In this document: in pieces, positions 12,301 to 23,033 of the stretch | How positions within the stretch are numbered: position 1 is the first letter of the stretch | How the letters are laid out: every line of letters starts with the position of its first letter | Source: Undaria pinnatifida | Taxonomy: Eukaryota; Sar; Phaeophyceae; Laminariales; Alariaceae | NCBI GenBank assembly: GCA_012845835.1 | Contig: JABAKD010000026.1 | Span: 5,037,699-5,101,698, forward strand | Length of the DNA stretch: 64,000 nt | Reading direction: 5' to 3' | Position numbers and translations under genes: made by a program | Notes under the pieces: model-generated | Told to the model about the DNA's origin: nothing | Seen by the model: the letters and a program-made list of their open reading frames with translations, nothing else | Databases searched by the model: none

Positions 12301-15300
12301 TTGAGTAGTGCCGGTTGTCCGCTAGAATGCCCGTAGAATCGTTTTGACACGGAACAACCAATAGTGGCAGTATGCGGAGTAGTACCGGTTTCCGCTATAG
12401 TGCGAGTATTCCCCGCTGGTACATACCGGCACTATAAAGGGGCCACTACTGTGCTTCCGACGATGACGGGAGACGGCAGTTTAAGCCCGTGACGAACGGC
12501 GGCCTAGACCTAATATGCTTGTTTCAATGTGGGAGCTCGAGAACGTGTGGCTGACGACGTCTAAAACTGCCTCCTCCTCACATATATAGTACTGGACACC
12601 TACAGAGAAACATAAATAGTGAACGAGGGTGGGTTTCTTAATTGGAAGAGGATGCGTTTTACACTAATCGAAATAAAACGGCTATATAATTTCTTATATT
12701 CCGGTAAATACCAGCCTGATTTTCTTCTTTCCCTGTTTCTTATTACTCTATGTTTCCTGTACTGTGTTTGGTTGCTGATGTGCTGTTGATAGCTCAGCCG
12801 TCACCCTCTGACTTTTCGCCGGTCGTTGATGTGCTGTGGATAGCTCAGCCGTCACCCTCTGACTTTTCGCCGGTCGTTGCGTCTCACGTGTGCCTTTTTC
12901 CGGCCGTTCTGTTGTTCAATGTGTTAGCTTGGTGCTGCCGTCCGGTGCCCCTCGGCAAGAGCGCTTGGTCTCCACATTTCTCTGCAGGTGGGACGCGGTA
13001 GATCAACCTAGGACATCTACAATTAATTATAACCCTTGCCAGTATACTTCGAAATTCGTTTATTCCTATCGATAGTCGTTTCTTGTCCGTACTGTTGTAC
13101 GGTCGATCATCTATCTCTGTGCTTTCTCCAGCTCGGGTGCATGCTTCTTGCCTCCCCGCCTTTTGACTCCAAGATTACTACTGCTAAAACTATCCTACAC
13201 TACTTCAATCCGTAGGTGTTGTGATTCCAGGGGTTAATGTAATTTTGCTCCCCCTTTTGAGGAGAATGGCGTTGTAGGTTGCATCGGATTGATAGGTGGT
13301 GGCCTGGCTGTACTCCTGACACAACATCTCCGCTGCCGGTTACATATTATTTTTTGGTATTTTGGTGTTGGCGTCGTAGCTAGCTAGCTCGTGAGTCGTC
13401 GCTAGGTTACGGTAACGATGGCATACTGTATACCAGGTACCTGGTAATGCACTGTGACCTCTCCATCGCTCATCATCACGCCATCGTGTGGGCGAGACTC
13501 CAAATATCGGGACCACCTGCACTAGGCTGGCTCTAGAACTCGCATCGAGCGTCGCCAAGACCGATATTTTGGTCGACCGCCATTAGCATGCTTACCATAC
13601 GACGGCATGACACTTAAACTTACTCAGTTGTAGTACGAAGCACCCTTTCCTGAGGGGTGCCAACTAAATGTTTCGTTGCCTCCCGAGGCCCCCTTAGGGT
13701 TGGCCGCCTGAGGATTGCCTCTGGCACGACCGCGGACGCATGCCTTGCCTCCAGCAGCAACTCGTGTGTTTCCTGCTGCCTGCATAGTTTTTCATCACCA
13801 GAAGTATCGGCTTTCAGTGCTAAGTGAACCAACTTAATGCCCTCATGTTTGACACGGTAGGCTTAAGGCTGAAATTGCTGCAGAAGTTATTAACTCTACT
13901 TTCAACTGTTGTGTTCCCAAGAAGGTGGGTGCAGTTCTAAAGGGTTGAACATGCTGTCTGCTTTTCTCACCCACTCGTGCCTCCTAGGAGCGTTTAATGG
14001 GGCAGGACATGTACTCCAAGTACGCTCAGGCACCGAAAGCGCTAACGACCCGGAGCGGTGCTGAAGCAGCAGGAGTACGGTACGGTTACTACGTCAATCT
14101 GTGATCACCATAAATGCAGTCCCGGAGCATGATGTTATAAGCACTTGCGCGAGTAGGCTGCAAATATACGCCAATGTCGGTGCCACTAACCCTGGTGCCG
14201 TTTGTAGGTCAGGTGGTGCGTCATTGAAATTGCATACTTTTCGCCACCTTCGGCCCTCCTACCGCCACGCAGGACCGAAGCATCAATCGACTGAGGTTGC
14301 TGCCACCCCTATATGGTGGCAAGGCCCGGGGAAAATCTGCTCACGCTGCGACAGCATGCCAGCATTCTGTGTTGTTTACCCCGACCAGATCCCTCGTGCC
14401 TCGGTAACTTTCAACATCGCGCGATGAGTGTACGGTCTTCTCGTTCAAGTGATTCGCGAAGCATGCCATGTGGGTAGATAATGACTGTGTCGTGCCTTCC
14501 GCCCATTGCCATGCTGTGCACCCCTCGCCCTTTGCATGCGCGCCATAGTAGTACGTGCGGCAGACAGCAGGAGCAGTATGCACTCGTCATATAATTGATG
14601 TTGTGACCCATCGCTTTCTTCATGCACGCTTTTTCAGGTGTATGACGCAGCTTCTCAACAACTATCGCGCGCACGAGGTATTGCTGACGCTGCCCAGCGC
14701 GATGTTCTACGGTGGGGGTCTCGTGCGAAGTGCCGATCGTTCGCAGACCGACAGCATGCTGACTTGGGAGGAACTGCCGAAGAACATACCCTTCCCGATG
14801 GTGTTTTACGGCGTTCAGGTAGGCCAAGTTTTGCTTCTTCGCCTCGTCTTCTCCGCGTCAACGTTTCCTTCTGTATAGTATATTCTGTATATGCACTGTA
14901 TTTGACGCATGGTACGGTCACCTTAATTTTCTACGACCCCTCACTTGGGCAGCGGTATATTATTTGTAATATTACTAATGTCACTAATAGTACTATACCT
15001 TAACCCAAAAAACTGACTATTAATAAGAGAAAATATTAGAGCGCAACCCGGTTGGCAGTCATGGTCTTGGAATACAAAGAGTTCTAATGTGAAACGCCAA
15101 TGGTGTTCCAGGGATGTTTCAGCGATAGTGGGTGGTTTGTTGGTCTAATTGTCTAATTGTTAGGGGTGTGAAGTCGGCAGGATTTCACGACTGATAACTA
15201 ATCGGTAGGTGCCGTTTTGCGACTAACTGACTTTAGTCGGCAAGTCGCTGGCGAAGCCATCTATTGCCAGCTGATGGCCACCAAACTTTCCGACTAGTCA

Positions 15301-18300
15301 GGCGAGCAAACCGAGCCAAATTGTGAAGGATAAAATGCATACCACGCTAACGCATCCTTCCTACAAATATGGACCCTATAAGTTGGGTAGTCGGCACCTT
15401 TGAGTAACGACTAAGTACTAGATCGACTAATAAGTACCAGGTAGTTGGTGCCTGAATCGTGCCGACTCGCAGCTGTAGTAATGGTCTAAATATCTAATTG
15501 TTTAAATAAGGAGCTTCCTCAGTCGGAAACGTTTTGGCCCAAAAGAGATTCTGGACCCATATCGCAGCACCCCGGCGTTTGTGCTACCAAAGAGTTACGG
15601 TGGTAGAGCACTCGCTGGCTAAAGCACGGACGAATTTGGCTGTTGTGAAGATGATTGCAATAATGAGGAGAAACGCGATCGTCATGTGCTTATCTCTCTT
15701 ATCTCTGTACGTGCATCGCCCCGTTAGCGATTACGGAGGGGTCGAATATTTCAGATGGTAACCTTGAAGACGGCAATTCACTGCAGCCAATACAACCTCA
15801 GACAGTGGCTTCCAGCCCTTCAAGATGATTGGACGACTGGAAACGTTTCTCAAGAAAGCGAAGAACGGTTCCTCAGGACCAGTATATGAACCCTTTTGGT
15901 ACCTAAGAGGGAGGAAATGTCGAGAAAATGTTTTAATTACAGCATCGGCCACACCAAGCAGCCCTTTGTGCTGGGTAAAGAGTGTGTCCGAAACGCACCT
16001 GAAGGAGATGTACCACACGCGCATAGCATGATAATACTTGTAGGGTTGCTCGGTATTCCTGGTGGTAGGTTCATAAGGCCGCATTCCTCGTTTGTAAGGT
16101 CGCCATACTTTAAAATCAAGATAAAATTAAGTCCCAAAAGAGTTGTTAATAGAAATGCTTACTAACGCTTATCCAGAAACGGCGGCATCGTGCTGCACTT
16201 GGCTGTGTCTGAAGGTGCTACGCTCTGGTGGCGACCGGCCTCACGCCATGCGTCCTGCTTTTGTTCGTTTGCTTTGTCGCTCCGACCACTTGTGATAGGG
16301 TAAGGATTGCTCTACGCTGGACTCCCCTTCATTCTTCAACCCAGTCGAGTGCTCTAAGGTGAGGGAAGCGTTTTGCAACCATGCTGCGTTGTGTCGTCGC
16401 TGAAGTATCAATGTCATTCATGGAAAGGTTATTATTGTGGCTGTGGTCGTCAGGGGCTCATCAGGGCTCATCTTGTGTTACATCCATCCCTGGGTTTTCC
16501 ACACCCTGGACACACATCCGGGTTTCCTGGTGGATGTTGGGTATTGTACGATGCGTGTAATAGAGTTGTTTCTGTTGTAGAGCAGGGCAGCAGTAAATTT
16601 GGAATAGCATCCGCAAGAAGTGCCTCCCTTGTGGCGCAATGCACGCCACGGTATATTAATAGCATCCACCCTGGTATACAAAGGGTTTTGTTAATAGTGA
16701 CGAGAATGTGTTGCCATGGACTATCTGGTGGCGGCAACGTCTTACGATGGACGATCTATTAGTAGTGACGATAGCGCGTCATCATGGACGAGTTTCGTAC
16801 TGCGGTGCCGTAGCAATCGCTTCCCTTGCGTACCCCATGCTCTGCTGTGTTTAGCGTAAAACAAGCTTCCAGCAATTGGAAACTCGTTCGGCGCGCATCA
16901 ACCGTTTTGTCAATTTTGTTTTTTGTCTCGGTTTTGTTCGTCGCGTTCTTCTGTTTGTGCTCTATTTGGCGTTGCGCGACTTGTGAAGGTGATGGAGATC
17001 ATTCAGGTCTTGCTGTCGAGCGAGAAAGTGCAAGTGTCCACCGGAGATATCGCCATCATATGCGCCTTCCGGATGCAGGTGCACACCCTCCTTCCACGCG
17101 CGCGCAGAGCGGGCTCTGCGAAGTTGGCTCTTAGGCTATACTTATAGCGATCGGCCTGCGTTTCGTTTTTCATGTCTGTCTTCATTTGATCAACAGTAGC
17201 ACAACAACTGATATTAGCAGGTTTCACTTGTTGTGTCTGGTCATGCTGTAGTTGAAGCGCTTGTGACGTTGTTGTGTCTTCAACCCTGAACAGTTGCGGT
17301 ATTTATGAAGTCCTCTTCGCGGAAAGCTGTGCGGCATTGGCCAACCTCTCCCGTCAAACGCCCCAACCACTCTGTGCTTGGAATACAATATACGGTGCGC
17401 TTCCCCAACTGCCTCTATGTTAGGCAGGTGCACCACAGTATTCTAGGCATGCTGTATTTTCTCAAATGTAACCGCTTCCTTGCAAGCCTTTTAGGGCGTG
17501 CGAAACAACAGTCAGGAATCAAAGAAGAGGAGATTGCAGACCCAGCTGCCCGTGGGACAGCGTGCAGGGGAAAATAAGGGTTCCCGAGATTCATCTTGCA
17601 TGCTTTTTCTAAGTTTTGAGGTTAAGGGTAGAGGACCCCCCATACAACCGGTTGAGTAGTGCCGGTTGCCCACTGTTGTACGTGTGAAATCGTTTGGTGC
17701 AGATGGGAACAAGGCGTAGTGTCAGTATGCGGAGTAGCGCCGGTCGCCACTATGATGCTGGTGTTTCCGACCGGCACATACAAGCGCTATGGAGGGACCA
17801 CTACTGTTAAAAGTATGTCCGTATGGCGCTGATAGCTGAGTTTTTTTCCAGTGTGGTGTTTTTATCTCTCGAGATTGATCTGATATGTTAACTTGACTAT
17901 GCGGTTACGACGTAACGACTGTTGTTTGTTCATCTGTAATAAACCGATCTAACTACCGCGTGCACGACGTCTTCGTGTACTTCTGTTGGACTGCTGTGGC
18001 AGGTGTTGAAGCTGAGGGCGTTGCTGAGGGCCAACGACCTTGGGAGCATCAACGTTGGACAGGTGATTTGCAGCGGCACTACTGCTTTAGAGCGATGCTG
18101 CTGTGTGGTGATTAGTGATCTTCACTAGCTGGCGCGTTGAAGTAGTTCGATGTGTGTTTATTTATAAGGACTACCTGATAAGTCAGATGGCTGGCTTTAC
18201 TCTCACTCAATTAATAAGTACCCGTGAAGCCCAGCGAACTCACAGCGTTATTGATTACCGTTCACGCTATCAGCCCACGGGGTAGTTGTGGTGCTTATAC

Positions 18301-19901
18301 TCTGCCCTTTCCCGCTGTAGGCATTATTATGTCGATTCATCGCCGACTCCCTGCTGTTTTCTGCCGGAAGATTTGCTTGGGAATGTTGCACCAAGAAAAT
18401 AAAGTGTTGAATCATAGACAGAGATAAGAAGAGACAAGGAGAAGACGGCAGCGTCTGCGCGCCGTGTTTGGCTTCTCGCTGTCAGCTGATGTATGCCTTT
18501 GGCAATTTGGGGGTTTCAACGTCTACGGCGAAGCAATTACAACGAGGAGATCGGAGCGATGGCATAGATTGGTAGAATTCACGTGGTTCAACGCGTATAT
18601 ATCCGTCGGACGCAACAATTGCTTTTTCCTTGTCAATTCGGACACAGCTTGTTTTTTCGCATGAGGTAGTGAGACAGGGATTGGGCCACTTGTCCACGGC
18701 GAAACTGACAGCTTCGTTGGTGTTGAATGCCTGTAGTTTTAATATGTTGTCAGCTTCCTTGGTGCTAACTATAAACTGTGTGCTGTTTTTTATATCTGTG
18801 GTCATTTTCCTTGGTGCTAACTACTAAAATCTTAGTCTAATGGTTTCATATTTTTTATCTGCTTCCTTGTGTTAACTAATACCTGTTGTTCTTTATCTGT
18901 TCGGCACGAGAAGGTGGAAGACTTCCAAGGCGGTGAGAAGAAGATTATCGTCATCAGCACTACTCTCTCCAAGAGGCATCGGGCGGAAAAGGAAGCCAAG
19001 ATCGGCTTTCTAGGCGACCCAAAGAAGTTTAATGTCGCCCTCACTCGAGCTCAGGCGCTGGCAGTAGTAGTTGGCAACCCTAACCTCTTGGTGGGTGAGG
19101 ACTACTGGAAGGACTTGCTGGTGTTCTGCAGGGATAACGACGCCATAAGGGGTTGCCCCTGTCCCGCTCTTCAGGTGCGCACACGAGGCCAAAGCCTCGT
19201 GCTATTTCGTTTCCCTGAATCCCAAAAATATTTTGTCAACTCTTGATTTTCCCGTGTTTAATTTTGTAACATCGGTCACTGCTAACTCGCAAGATGGTGT
19301 ATAGGGACTAATCCCTATGGGCACACCTTGTTTATGCATATACCGTACCGCGCTTTAACGTATTTAAATGAAATGGAGCAAAGTTGAGAGGGCGCGCTGG
19401 CCTGTCAGACGGGTCAAGAAAGGCAGAGGGACTGGTACAAGGTTTCCATATCGGCCACAATGTGAAGCTCATCGTCCTGTAGAGGTTCCAAGGAATATAG
19501 TTAGCTTTTAGTTAGCCTGCCACCGAGGGCAAAAAATATTATTTGGTGCCATGGTATGCAAGAAAAGAGCCTCTCACAACGAGGAGGATAAAAAATTGCA
19601 GCAGCAGATCTGCCTTGGGGTGTTCCGCTTGCTGCTAAAGTCTCCCGACCTTTCGTACAATTTTGTCTCTGCACGACAACAAGTTTTGGATCGAATGACG
19701 GCTTTGGACCTACGAACAACAAATCTTCGATCAATGACGCTTTTGGGCGTACGGCAGGTGGAAAGCAGAGAGGACAAAGCCAGCCTAGTGGAAGCCGTGC
19801 TCCAGCAGAGCTTGCTTGGGGGAGGGGGCGTGGACCTCATGTACCCGGACGACGGAGGCTTTTACGACCAAGATGATTTGCAATGGAGAGTTATGCTTTG
19901 A
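74..19901 (+). CDS. MOV10/SDE3-like superfamily 1 RNA helicase, 17 exons, 5' partial
   Basis: This is a spliced gene. Exons are 74-301, 858-1107, 3873-4079, 5277-5393, 6338-6433, 7254-7355, 10229-10372, 11305-11409, 11862-11978, 12928-12987, 13988-14100, 14638-14818, 16299-16358, 16989-17078, 18003-18062, 18914-19174 and 19758-19901. All phases agree and 777 residues run to TGA. Visible SF1 motifs are GPPGTGKT (residues 306-313), [10 protein letters not shown] (Ia), FIDECSQA (II), CGDPRQ-LGA (III), NNYRAH (IV), [10 protein letters not shown] (V) and [10 protein letters not shown] (VI). The order and linkers match MOV10, Armitage and SDE3 (family knowledge). Those are cytoplasmic 5'-3' RNA helicases of small-RNA silencing and RNP remodelling. 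The N-terminal part starts upstream of the window. Introns reach 2.9 kb and carry repeats. Homology is strong, but the role in this organism is inferred. Confidence 0.93.
858..1107 (+). CDS. Helicase exon 2
   Basis: The acceptor is TCTACAG at 851-857 and the donor is GTGATA at 1108. It encodes [11 protein letters not shown], a hallmark of MOV10 relatives, followed by an unusual glycine-rich insertion of about 40 residues (about 970-1090) and PAFEVQ. The insertion is low complexity and may be a lineage-specific linker in the beta-barrel domain. Confidence 0.85.
1505..1743 (+). repeat. Left arm of a large intronic inverted repeat
   Basis: This 239-bp arm lies in helicase intron 2. The reverse complement of 2645-2873 matches it nearly throughout, with scattered substitutions and small indels. 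The intervening loop is about 0.9 kb. Transcribed from the helicase promoter, the two arms could pair into a long double-stranded RNA. Confidence 0.85.
2645..2873 (-). repeat. Right arm of the large intronic inverted repeat
   Basis: Reverse-complement partner of 1505-1743. Substitutions occur in all codon positions and no intact protein is implied, so I treat it as a mobile-element remnant or a local inverted duplication. Confidence 0.85.
3694..3872 (+). repeat. Two degenerate tandem copies of the 5' part of helicase exon 3
   Basis: The units start at GCC at 3694, 3784 and 3873 (periods 90 and 89). The third is the real exon. Copy 1 reads [20 protein letters not shown], and copy 2 reads [11 protein letters not shown] before a stop. 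The real exon reads [20 protein letters not shown]. Copy 2 keeps a usable-looking CACAG acceptor. Confidence 0.85.
3873..4079 (+). CDS. Helicase exon 3
   Basis: The acceptor is a polypyrimidine tract plus ACAG ending at 3872, and the donor is GTGCAG at 4080. Both ends are phase 0 (69 codons). It encodes the end of the beta-barrel ([13 protein letters not shown]). Its first third and its acceptor region exist in two more degenerate copies directly upstream. Confidence 0.85.
4365..4560. repeat. GATC-rich dispersed repeat, copy 1
   Basis: Dense GATC/AGATC words include a segment ending in GATCATGCAGATCATG and TAGGCCAGGGATCT. Related segments lie at 27518-27725 and 58720-58985. This copy is in helicase intron 3, and no coding function is seen. 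Confidence 0.6.
5277..5393 (+). CDS. Helicase exon 4
   Basis: The acceptor is CGCTCAG ending at 5276 and the donor is GTAAGC at 5394. It is 39 codons, phase 0. It contains LRYLFPEP, the LFP motif that precedes the helicase core in MOV10 proteins. Confidence 0.88.
6338..6433 (+). CDS. Helicase exon 5 (Q-like motif), GC donor
   Basis: The acceptor is CTCGCAG ending at 6337. The exon is 32 codons, phase 0, and encodes [13 protein letters not shown], the Q-like motif upstream of Walker A. It ends in CCAG followed by GCAAGC, a GC rather than GT donor. Joining it to 7254 gives an uninterrupted [15 protein letters not shown]. Confidence 0.88.
7005..7120 (+). repeat. GTT/GGTG microsatellite
   Basis: Low-complexity GTTGGTGGTG-type array in helicase intron 5, just upstream of the Walker A exon. 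Confidence 0.9.
7254..7355 (+). CDS. Helicase exon 6 (Walker A)
   Basis: The acceptor is GCGCAG ending at 7253 and the donor is GTGAGG at 7356. It is 34 codons, phase 0. It encodes [12 protein letters not shown] followed by [11 protein letters not shown], a complete motif I with the catalytic Lys and Thr. Confidence 0.95.
10229..10372 (+). CDS. Helicase exon 7 (motif Ia)
   Basis: The acceptor is TGACAG ending at 10228 and the donor is GTTCGG at 10373. It is 48 codons, phase 0. It encodes [16 protein letters not shown], where family members usually have ACAPSN-AAD. It follows a 2.9-kb intron. Confidence 0.92.
11305..11409 (+). CDS. Helicase exon 8
   Basis: The acceptor is GGCCAG ending at 11304 and the donor is GTCAGG at 11410. 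It is 35 codons, phase 0. It encodes [10 protein letters not shown], matching the conserved strand before motif II. Confidence 0.9.
11439..11604. mobile_element. MITE family A, copy 1
   Basis: It begins GGCACCTATTAAG and ends CTTAATAGGTGTCCTGTG, so the termini are inverted. The core contains CCTCTCCCAAATAAGAAACC, shared with four other copies at 12586, 24353, 29034 and 44992. It is about 165 bp with no coding capacity. Confidence 0.8.
11862..11978 (+). CDS. Helicase exon 9 (motifs II and III)
   Basis: The acceptor is GTCAG ending at 11861 and the donor is GTGAGG at 11979. It is 39 codons. It encodes [12 protein letters not shown] (Walker B; DECS where MOV10 usually has DEAG) and ILCGDPRQ, the first half of motif III. 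Confidence 0.95.
12301..12452 (+). mobile_element. MITE family B, copy 1
   Basis: It starts GAGTAGTGCCGGTTG, contains CAGTATGCGGAGTAG, and ends CATACCGGCACTAT then GGGGCCACTACTG. The GTGCCGG/CCGGCAC ends are inverted. Matching copies are at 17651, 41390 (reverse) and 34240 (diverged). Confidence 0.8.
12586..12768. mobile_element. MITE family A, copy 2
   Basis: Runs from AGTACTGGACACCTAC to TTCCTGTACTGT. The core GGGTGGGTTTCTTAATTGG is the reverse complement of the copy 1 core, so the internal orientation is opposite. Confidence 0.75.
12774..12878 (+). repeat. 51-bp tandem duplication
   Basis: Two near-identical 51-bp units contain AGCTCAGCCGTCACCCTC at 12791 and 12842. They lie in the intron directly before micro-exon 10. 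Confidence 0.9.
12928..12987 (+). CDS. Helicase exon 10 (rest of motif III)
   Basis: The acceptor is GTGTTAG ending at 12927 and the donor is GTGGGA at 12988. It is a 20-codon micro-exon, phase 0. It encodes [20 protein letters not shown], corresponding to the family LGPV-x-S-x-GL-x-SLLE stretch. A 51-bp tandem duplication lies just upstream. Confidence 0.88.
13988..14100 (+). CDS. Helicase exon 11
   Basis: The acceptor is CCTAG ending at 13987 and the donor is GTGATC at 14101. It is 37 codons plus two bases (phase 2), starting ERLMGQDMY. The split codon CT+G completes correctly with the G at 14638. Confidence 0.87.
14638..14818 (+). CDS. Helicase exon 12 (motif IV region)
   Basis: The acceptor is TTTTCAG ending at 14637 and the donor is GTAGGC at 14819. 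It encodes [15 protein letters not shown] and ends MVFYGVQ, matching the MOV10 NYRSH segment. Confidence 0.94.
15128..15483 (+). mobile_element. Repeat family C, copy 1
   Basis: About 350 bp between a GAAGTCGGCAGGATTTCACGA start and a GTGCCGACTCGCAGCTGTAG end, with internal AGCTGATGGCCA and GTCGGCACCTTTGAG. Similar order and words occur at 51485-51780. It lies in helicase intron 12. Confidence 0.6.
16299..16358 (+). CDS. Helicase exon 13
   Basis: The acceptor is GATAG ending at 16298 and the donor is GTGAGG at 16359. It is a 20-codon micro-exon, phase 0, with [10 protein letters not shown], equivalent to the conserved SPSFFNPEE of MOV10. Confidence 0.9.
16989..17078 (+). CDS. Helicase exon 14
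   Basis: The acceptor is the less usual GAAG ending at 16988, and the donor is GTGCAC at 17079. It is 30 codons. It encodes [14 protein letters not shown], matching the GVISPYRKQ strand of the second RecA domain. Confidence 0.88.
17651..17807 (+). mobile_element. MITE family B, copy 2
   Basis: Same order of blocks as 12301-12452: GAGTAGTGCCGGTTG, CAGTATGCGGAGTAGCGCCGG, GACCGGCACATAC and GGGACCACTACTG. It lies in helicase intron 14. Confidence 0.8.
18003..18062 (+). CDS. Helicase exon 15
   Basis: The acceptor is GGCAG ending at 18002 and the donor is GTGATT at 18063. It is 20 codons ending SINVGQ, which joins to [10 protein letters not shown] of the next exon to form motif V. Confidence 0.88.
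18748..18900 (+). repeat. Triplicated branch-point-like region
   Basis: Three degenerate units carry CTTCCTTGGTGCTAACT or CTTCCTTGTGTTAACTA, each followed by a T-rich tract with TTTATCTG or TATATCTG. They lie immediately upstream of the acceptor at 18913. CTAAC/TTAAC fits a spliceosomal branch-point consensus. Confidence 0.6.
18914..19174 (+). CDS. Helicase exon 16 (motifs V and VI)
   Basis: The acceptor is GAAG ending at 18913 and the donor is GTGCGC at 19175. It is 87 codons with [32 protein letters not shown] and VGNPNLL. Motif VI carries the expected arginine finger. A branch-point region upstream is triplicated. Confidence 0.95.
19758..19901 (+). CDS. Helicase exon 17, C-terminal
   Basis: The acceptor is CGGCAG ending at 19757. 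The exon is 47 codons plus TGA at 19899-19901. It encodes an acidic tail ([16 protein letters not shown]) with no clear domain. It is in phase with exon 16; its role is unknown. Confidence 0.85.
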   Translation: MESREDKASLVEAVLQQSLLGGGGVDLMYPDDGGFYDQDDLQWRVML

Positions 19902-20669
19902 TTTTCGTCAGTTAGCGGTTGTAGTGGTAGTAGTGCTCGTGGAGTGTTAGGTGCTGTTTGATTTTTTTGTTTAGGCGAACTGGTCCATTTCGGGCGTTTT
20001 TTAGGCCCTTAACCCCTTCTAGAACTGCACCCACGTTTTTTTGGACAAATTATTTGGAACTAGTGTGGGATATTTTTTTCAAGTGGTAAAAGGGTTAAGA
20101 GTAGGTTCGACTTTTACGTAAGGACTGGGGTTACGTAGACCCACTTTGTTGCTGATCGTGGGCAGACAGTCTCCCGGTGGTCCATGGTGCATCTGTTTTG
20201 TGGCGGGTTTGCCTGCGATCGTCACATATATTATTGATGTATTTTGTCTATGTGTTGAATTCAAATTTCGATGGCGGAAGCTCGTTGGCTCAGCGACCAC
20301 TGCTAACTTCATATGGTAAGCGCAGTGTATGGGATACCTCAATCAAGATTGACGGTCGATTTTTGTTTTACTTGAACCGCGTTTCTACAGTAACAGACGG
20401 CCAACAGCGGCTGAGCAGGTACTTGTTGATGGCTGCAGTGGTTTTGTAGATACGCTTGGACCTGATATTTTTCACCAACACCAACCAAAGCTTCAACTAC
20501 GTTTTTTTTTTCGAGCTTCGCTGCTCCCTCAGCGCCTTCTGCCTACTCGACTGCCGTACCATAGAGCTTATGCTACCCGATTGCTGGGTGGGTCGATAGA
20601 AGCCCCGGCGTCCTCGTCATGGCGCGGGTTCGCATTTTGGCAGCAGTAGTAGTAGTAGTAGTAGTAGTA

Positions 20670-20870
20670 GTAGGTACATCCCTTTCGGGATATGGTTGGC
20701 TTGAACTTCCGAGGGTGTCGCAAGTTGAAAAGGGGGAACACAGGCGTTTCTATTAGTTAGTACCACTTAGTAAAACTAAAAACCTCTAGAAAAAGTAGTT
20801 AGCCACCGCGAAAGGAACCGGGCAAGTAACACTGACCAGCCCAAACGAGTTTATACCTTAGTCTATATGG
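20670..20870 (+). repeat. Repeat family D, copy 1
   Basis: Shares GGTTGGCTTGAACTTCCGAG and CCGAGGGTGTCGC at its start, and TAACACTGACCAGCCCAAAC later, with 21485-21660, in the same order and orientation. Confidence 0.75.
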
Positions 20871-21484
20871 GGGAAATTGAGTTGGATCACGTTTTGCTTC
20901 GCGTGCTAGACTGAAGTAACGTGGTTTTAGTGTGGATCTCTCTATCGTAGCGCTTATGCGCGGGGGTAAGGAGTTGGATCTCGCCCTATTTCGTGTGCGT
21001 GACTGGGGTAGCGCTTTTTAGTGCGGCGGGAGGGGTGGGATCATGTCCTGCTTCGCGAGCTTGACTGAGATAGGGCGGTTTTATGGTGAAACTCGGCATC
21101 AGAAAGCCCGTTTGCTGTAATGTGTTTATCTTTGGTTGACTATGGACCACGTTCGGGGGCGCTCCACTTGTTGACACGCCTGCGCGGGGAATGTTAACGC
21201 ATCGGGCTTTCTCCCTAGATATCTAACTGCTGGCAGTAGTAGTGGCATGACATCGCACAACTTTCAATATTACCGTTGTTAATAGGCGAGTAGAGGCTGT
21301 CGGTAATGGAGCTACTGGTTCGTGTATGTGCGTGCGCCGTTTTTATATTTTTATTTCGTGTTGACAAGCTAGGCACGGCCACGAGCTGGTGATGACATCA
21401 CGCTTAGGCTAGAGGTCTCGAGTTAAACGAATTTGACCTTGTATAATCACCAAGACTGCGACGGTATTATAGTATTATATAGAA

Positions 21485-21660
21485 GCTTCCCCTCCGGGAT
21501 GAAGTTGGCTTGAAATCCCGAGGGTGTCGCGGGTACAGAAAAAAAGGGAGGCGAGACAATTGAAAACCAAGAAAAAAAAACAGCCACCCGGCATGTAACA
21601 CCGACCAGCCCAGACGAGTGTATAGCTTAAGCTATGCAGTGTTATACCCCCACTTTCACC
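21485..21660 (+). repeat. Repeat family D, copy 2
   Basis: Second copy of the 20670 repeat, with AGTTGGCTTGAAATCCCGAG, GAGGGTGTCGCGG and TAACACCGACCAGCCCAGAC. Separated from copy 1 by about 0.6 kb. Confidence 0.75.
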
Positions 21661-23033
21661 ACCGAGTTCTGGCGACTAGACCACACCGCTGTGCACGTCG
21701 CTCGATAGCACAATGGTGGCGGGGCATTTCGTGACACTAAATAGCCCGAAAGCAATAGCTTAGACTAATAGCTTAATAGTTCCAAAGCAATAGCTTGAAT
21801 CGGGTAGCCACGTAGCCACTCGCGTAAAGGGCTGTCAACCGTCGAATCTGGAGGTCCTAGAAAGTGTCCCTCTATCAGGAGTATAAGAGTGGGAACGGTC
21901 TTCCGTCTTAAAAGGAATGTGTGGTGAAATGTCAAATGACTGAGGCGAGCAACAAATCAATGAGTACCCCCCCCCCCTACCGCACAGTATGGCCGCCGTC
22001 TACTATCATACTGTAATTGGGACTGTTAACTGGATTGATGAGCGGGCATCACCGTAGAGTTTTGCCCTCAGCACAGCGTCCGTAATACGCAAGCAGCTAT
22101 TGATAGTGTCGTGCAGAGGGTCCGAGTTGCAGCCCTGGAAATGCGACATGAAATTATGGAGTGTCATCTCGGAATGGTACCCCCGTACGTTTTTTTTTCT
22201 TGGACAAGGGAGCCGTAGAATAAGAGCTTGAGTGAAAGTTGTCTCGGAATATACCAAGATGCTCCTGGTATGAAGTGGTCGTTACACTAAAGTGCGGTAC
22301 AGTATACCTGGCACAACGTTTACCATACGACGGTGAGAAATCAAGCGAATTGTGTCGGTATGATTCGATGATGCATCTAGGGTGCTCTACGTGCCAAACT
22401 GTTTTCGCAAACGCGTGGGGACCATTCCCAACTTGGTTGGTGACGTGCATGTTCATGGTGCATGCCGAGGAGCGGCGTAGGATGTGTTCCCCTGGGCTTG
22501 ACACGCTCATTCCACAGTTTACTGGGGTCCTCTTCTGACGGGTCGTCCAAAGGCATCATTTTCTCGATTGGACGTAAGACGGTACACCAGGTGTGTTTCG
22601 CGCCGGCCGACGGTATAAGTGGAAATTCGTCTAACAAAGAGCTCCTTGTATCGGCAGCCCAAAGCTCAACGGAAAGTGCAGACGCATTACATTCGCGATT
22701 GAACAGAAAATGGTATGGGGGGGGCGTTTCGTGCAAGCAGACGGTATGATGAGTTGATAACCTCCTTGCATCGGCAGCCCAAGGCTCAACAGAACGTCTC
22801 AACTGATCATGTTTGTGATTCGACATAAAAAGGTGCACGTTAGGTAATTTGTTATGGTTTTGCCATAGGAGCCCGGCAAAGGCGTAGGATCTACCACCTA
22901 GGTTGTGGATATGGGATAAAAATGGCTTCGCATGAGTTTGAAGGGGTGTGCGTATGGGAAAAAGGGGGTGATGAAATTGCCTCTGCTCGCGCATAGCACG
23001 CACTTCGTTTCGTGGGTGGAATAATGCAAAGAG

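Noticed and set aside
22377-23003. 208-codon minus ORF
   Set aside because: Contains an imperfect ~115-bp direct repeat and part of no recognisable protein. No splice or start context.
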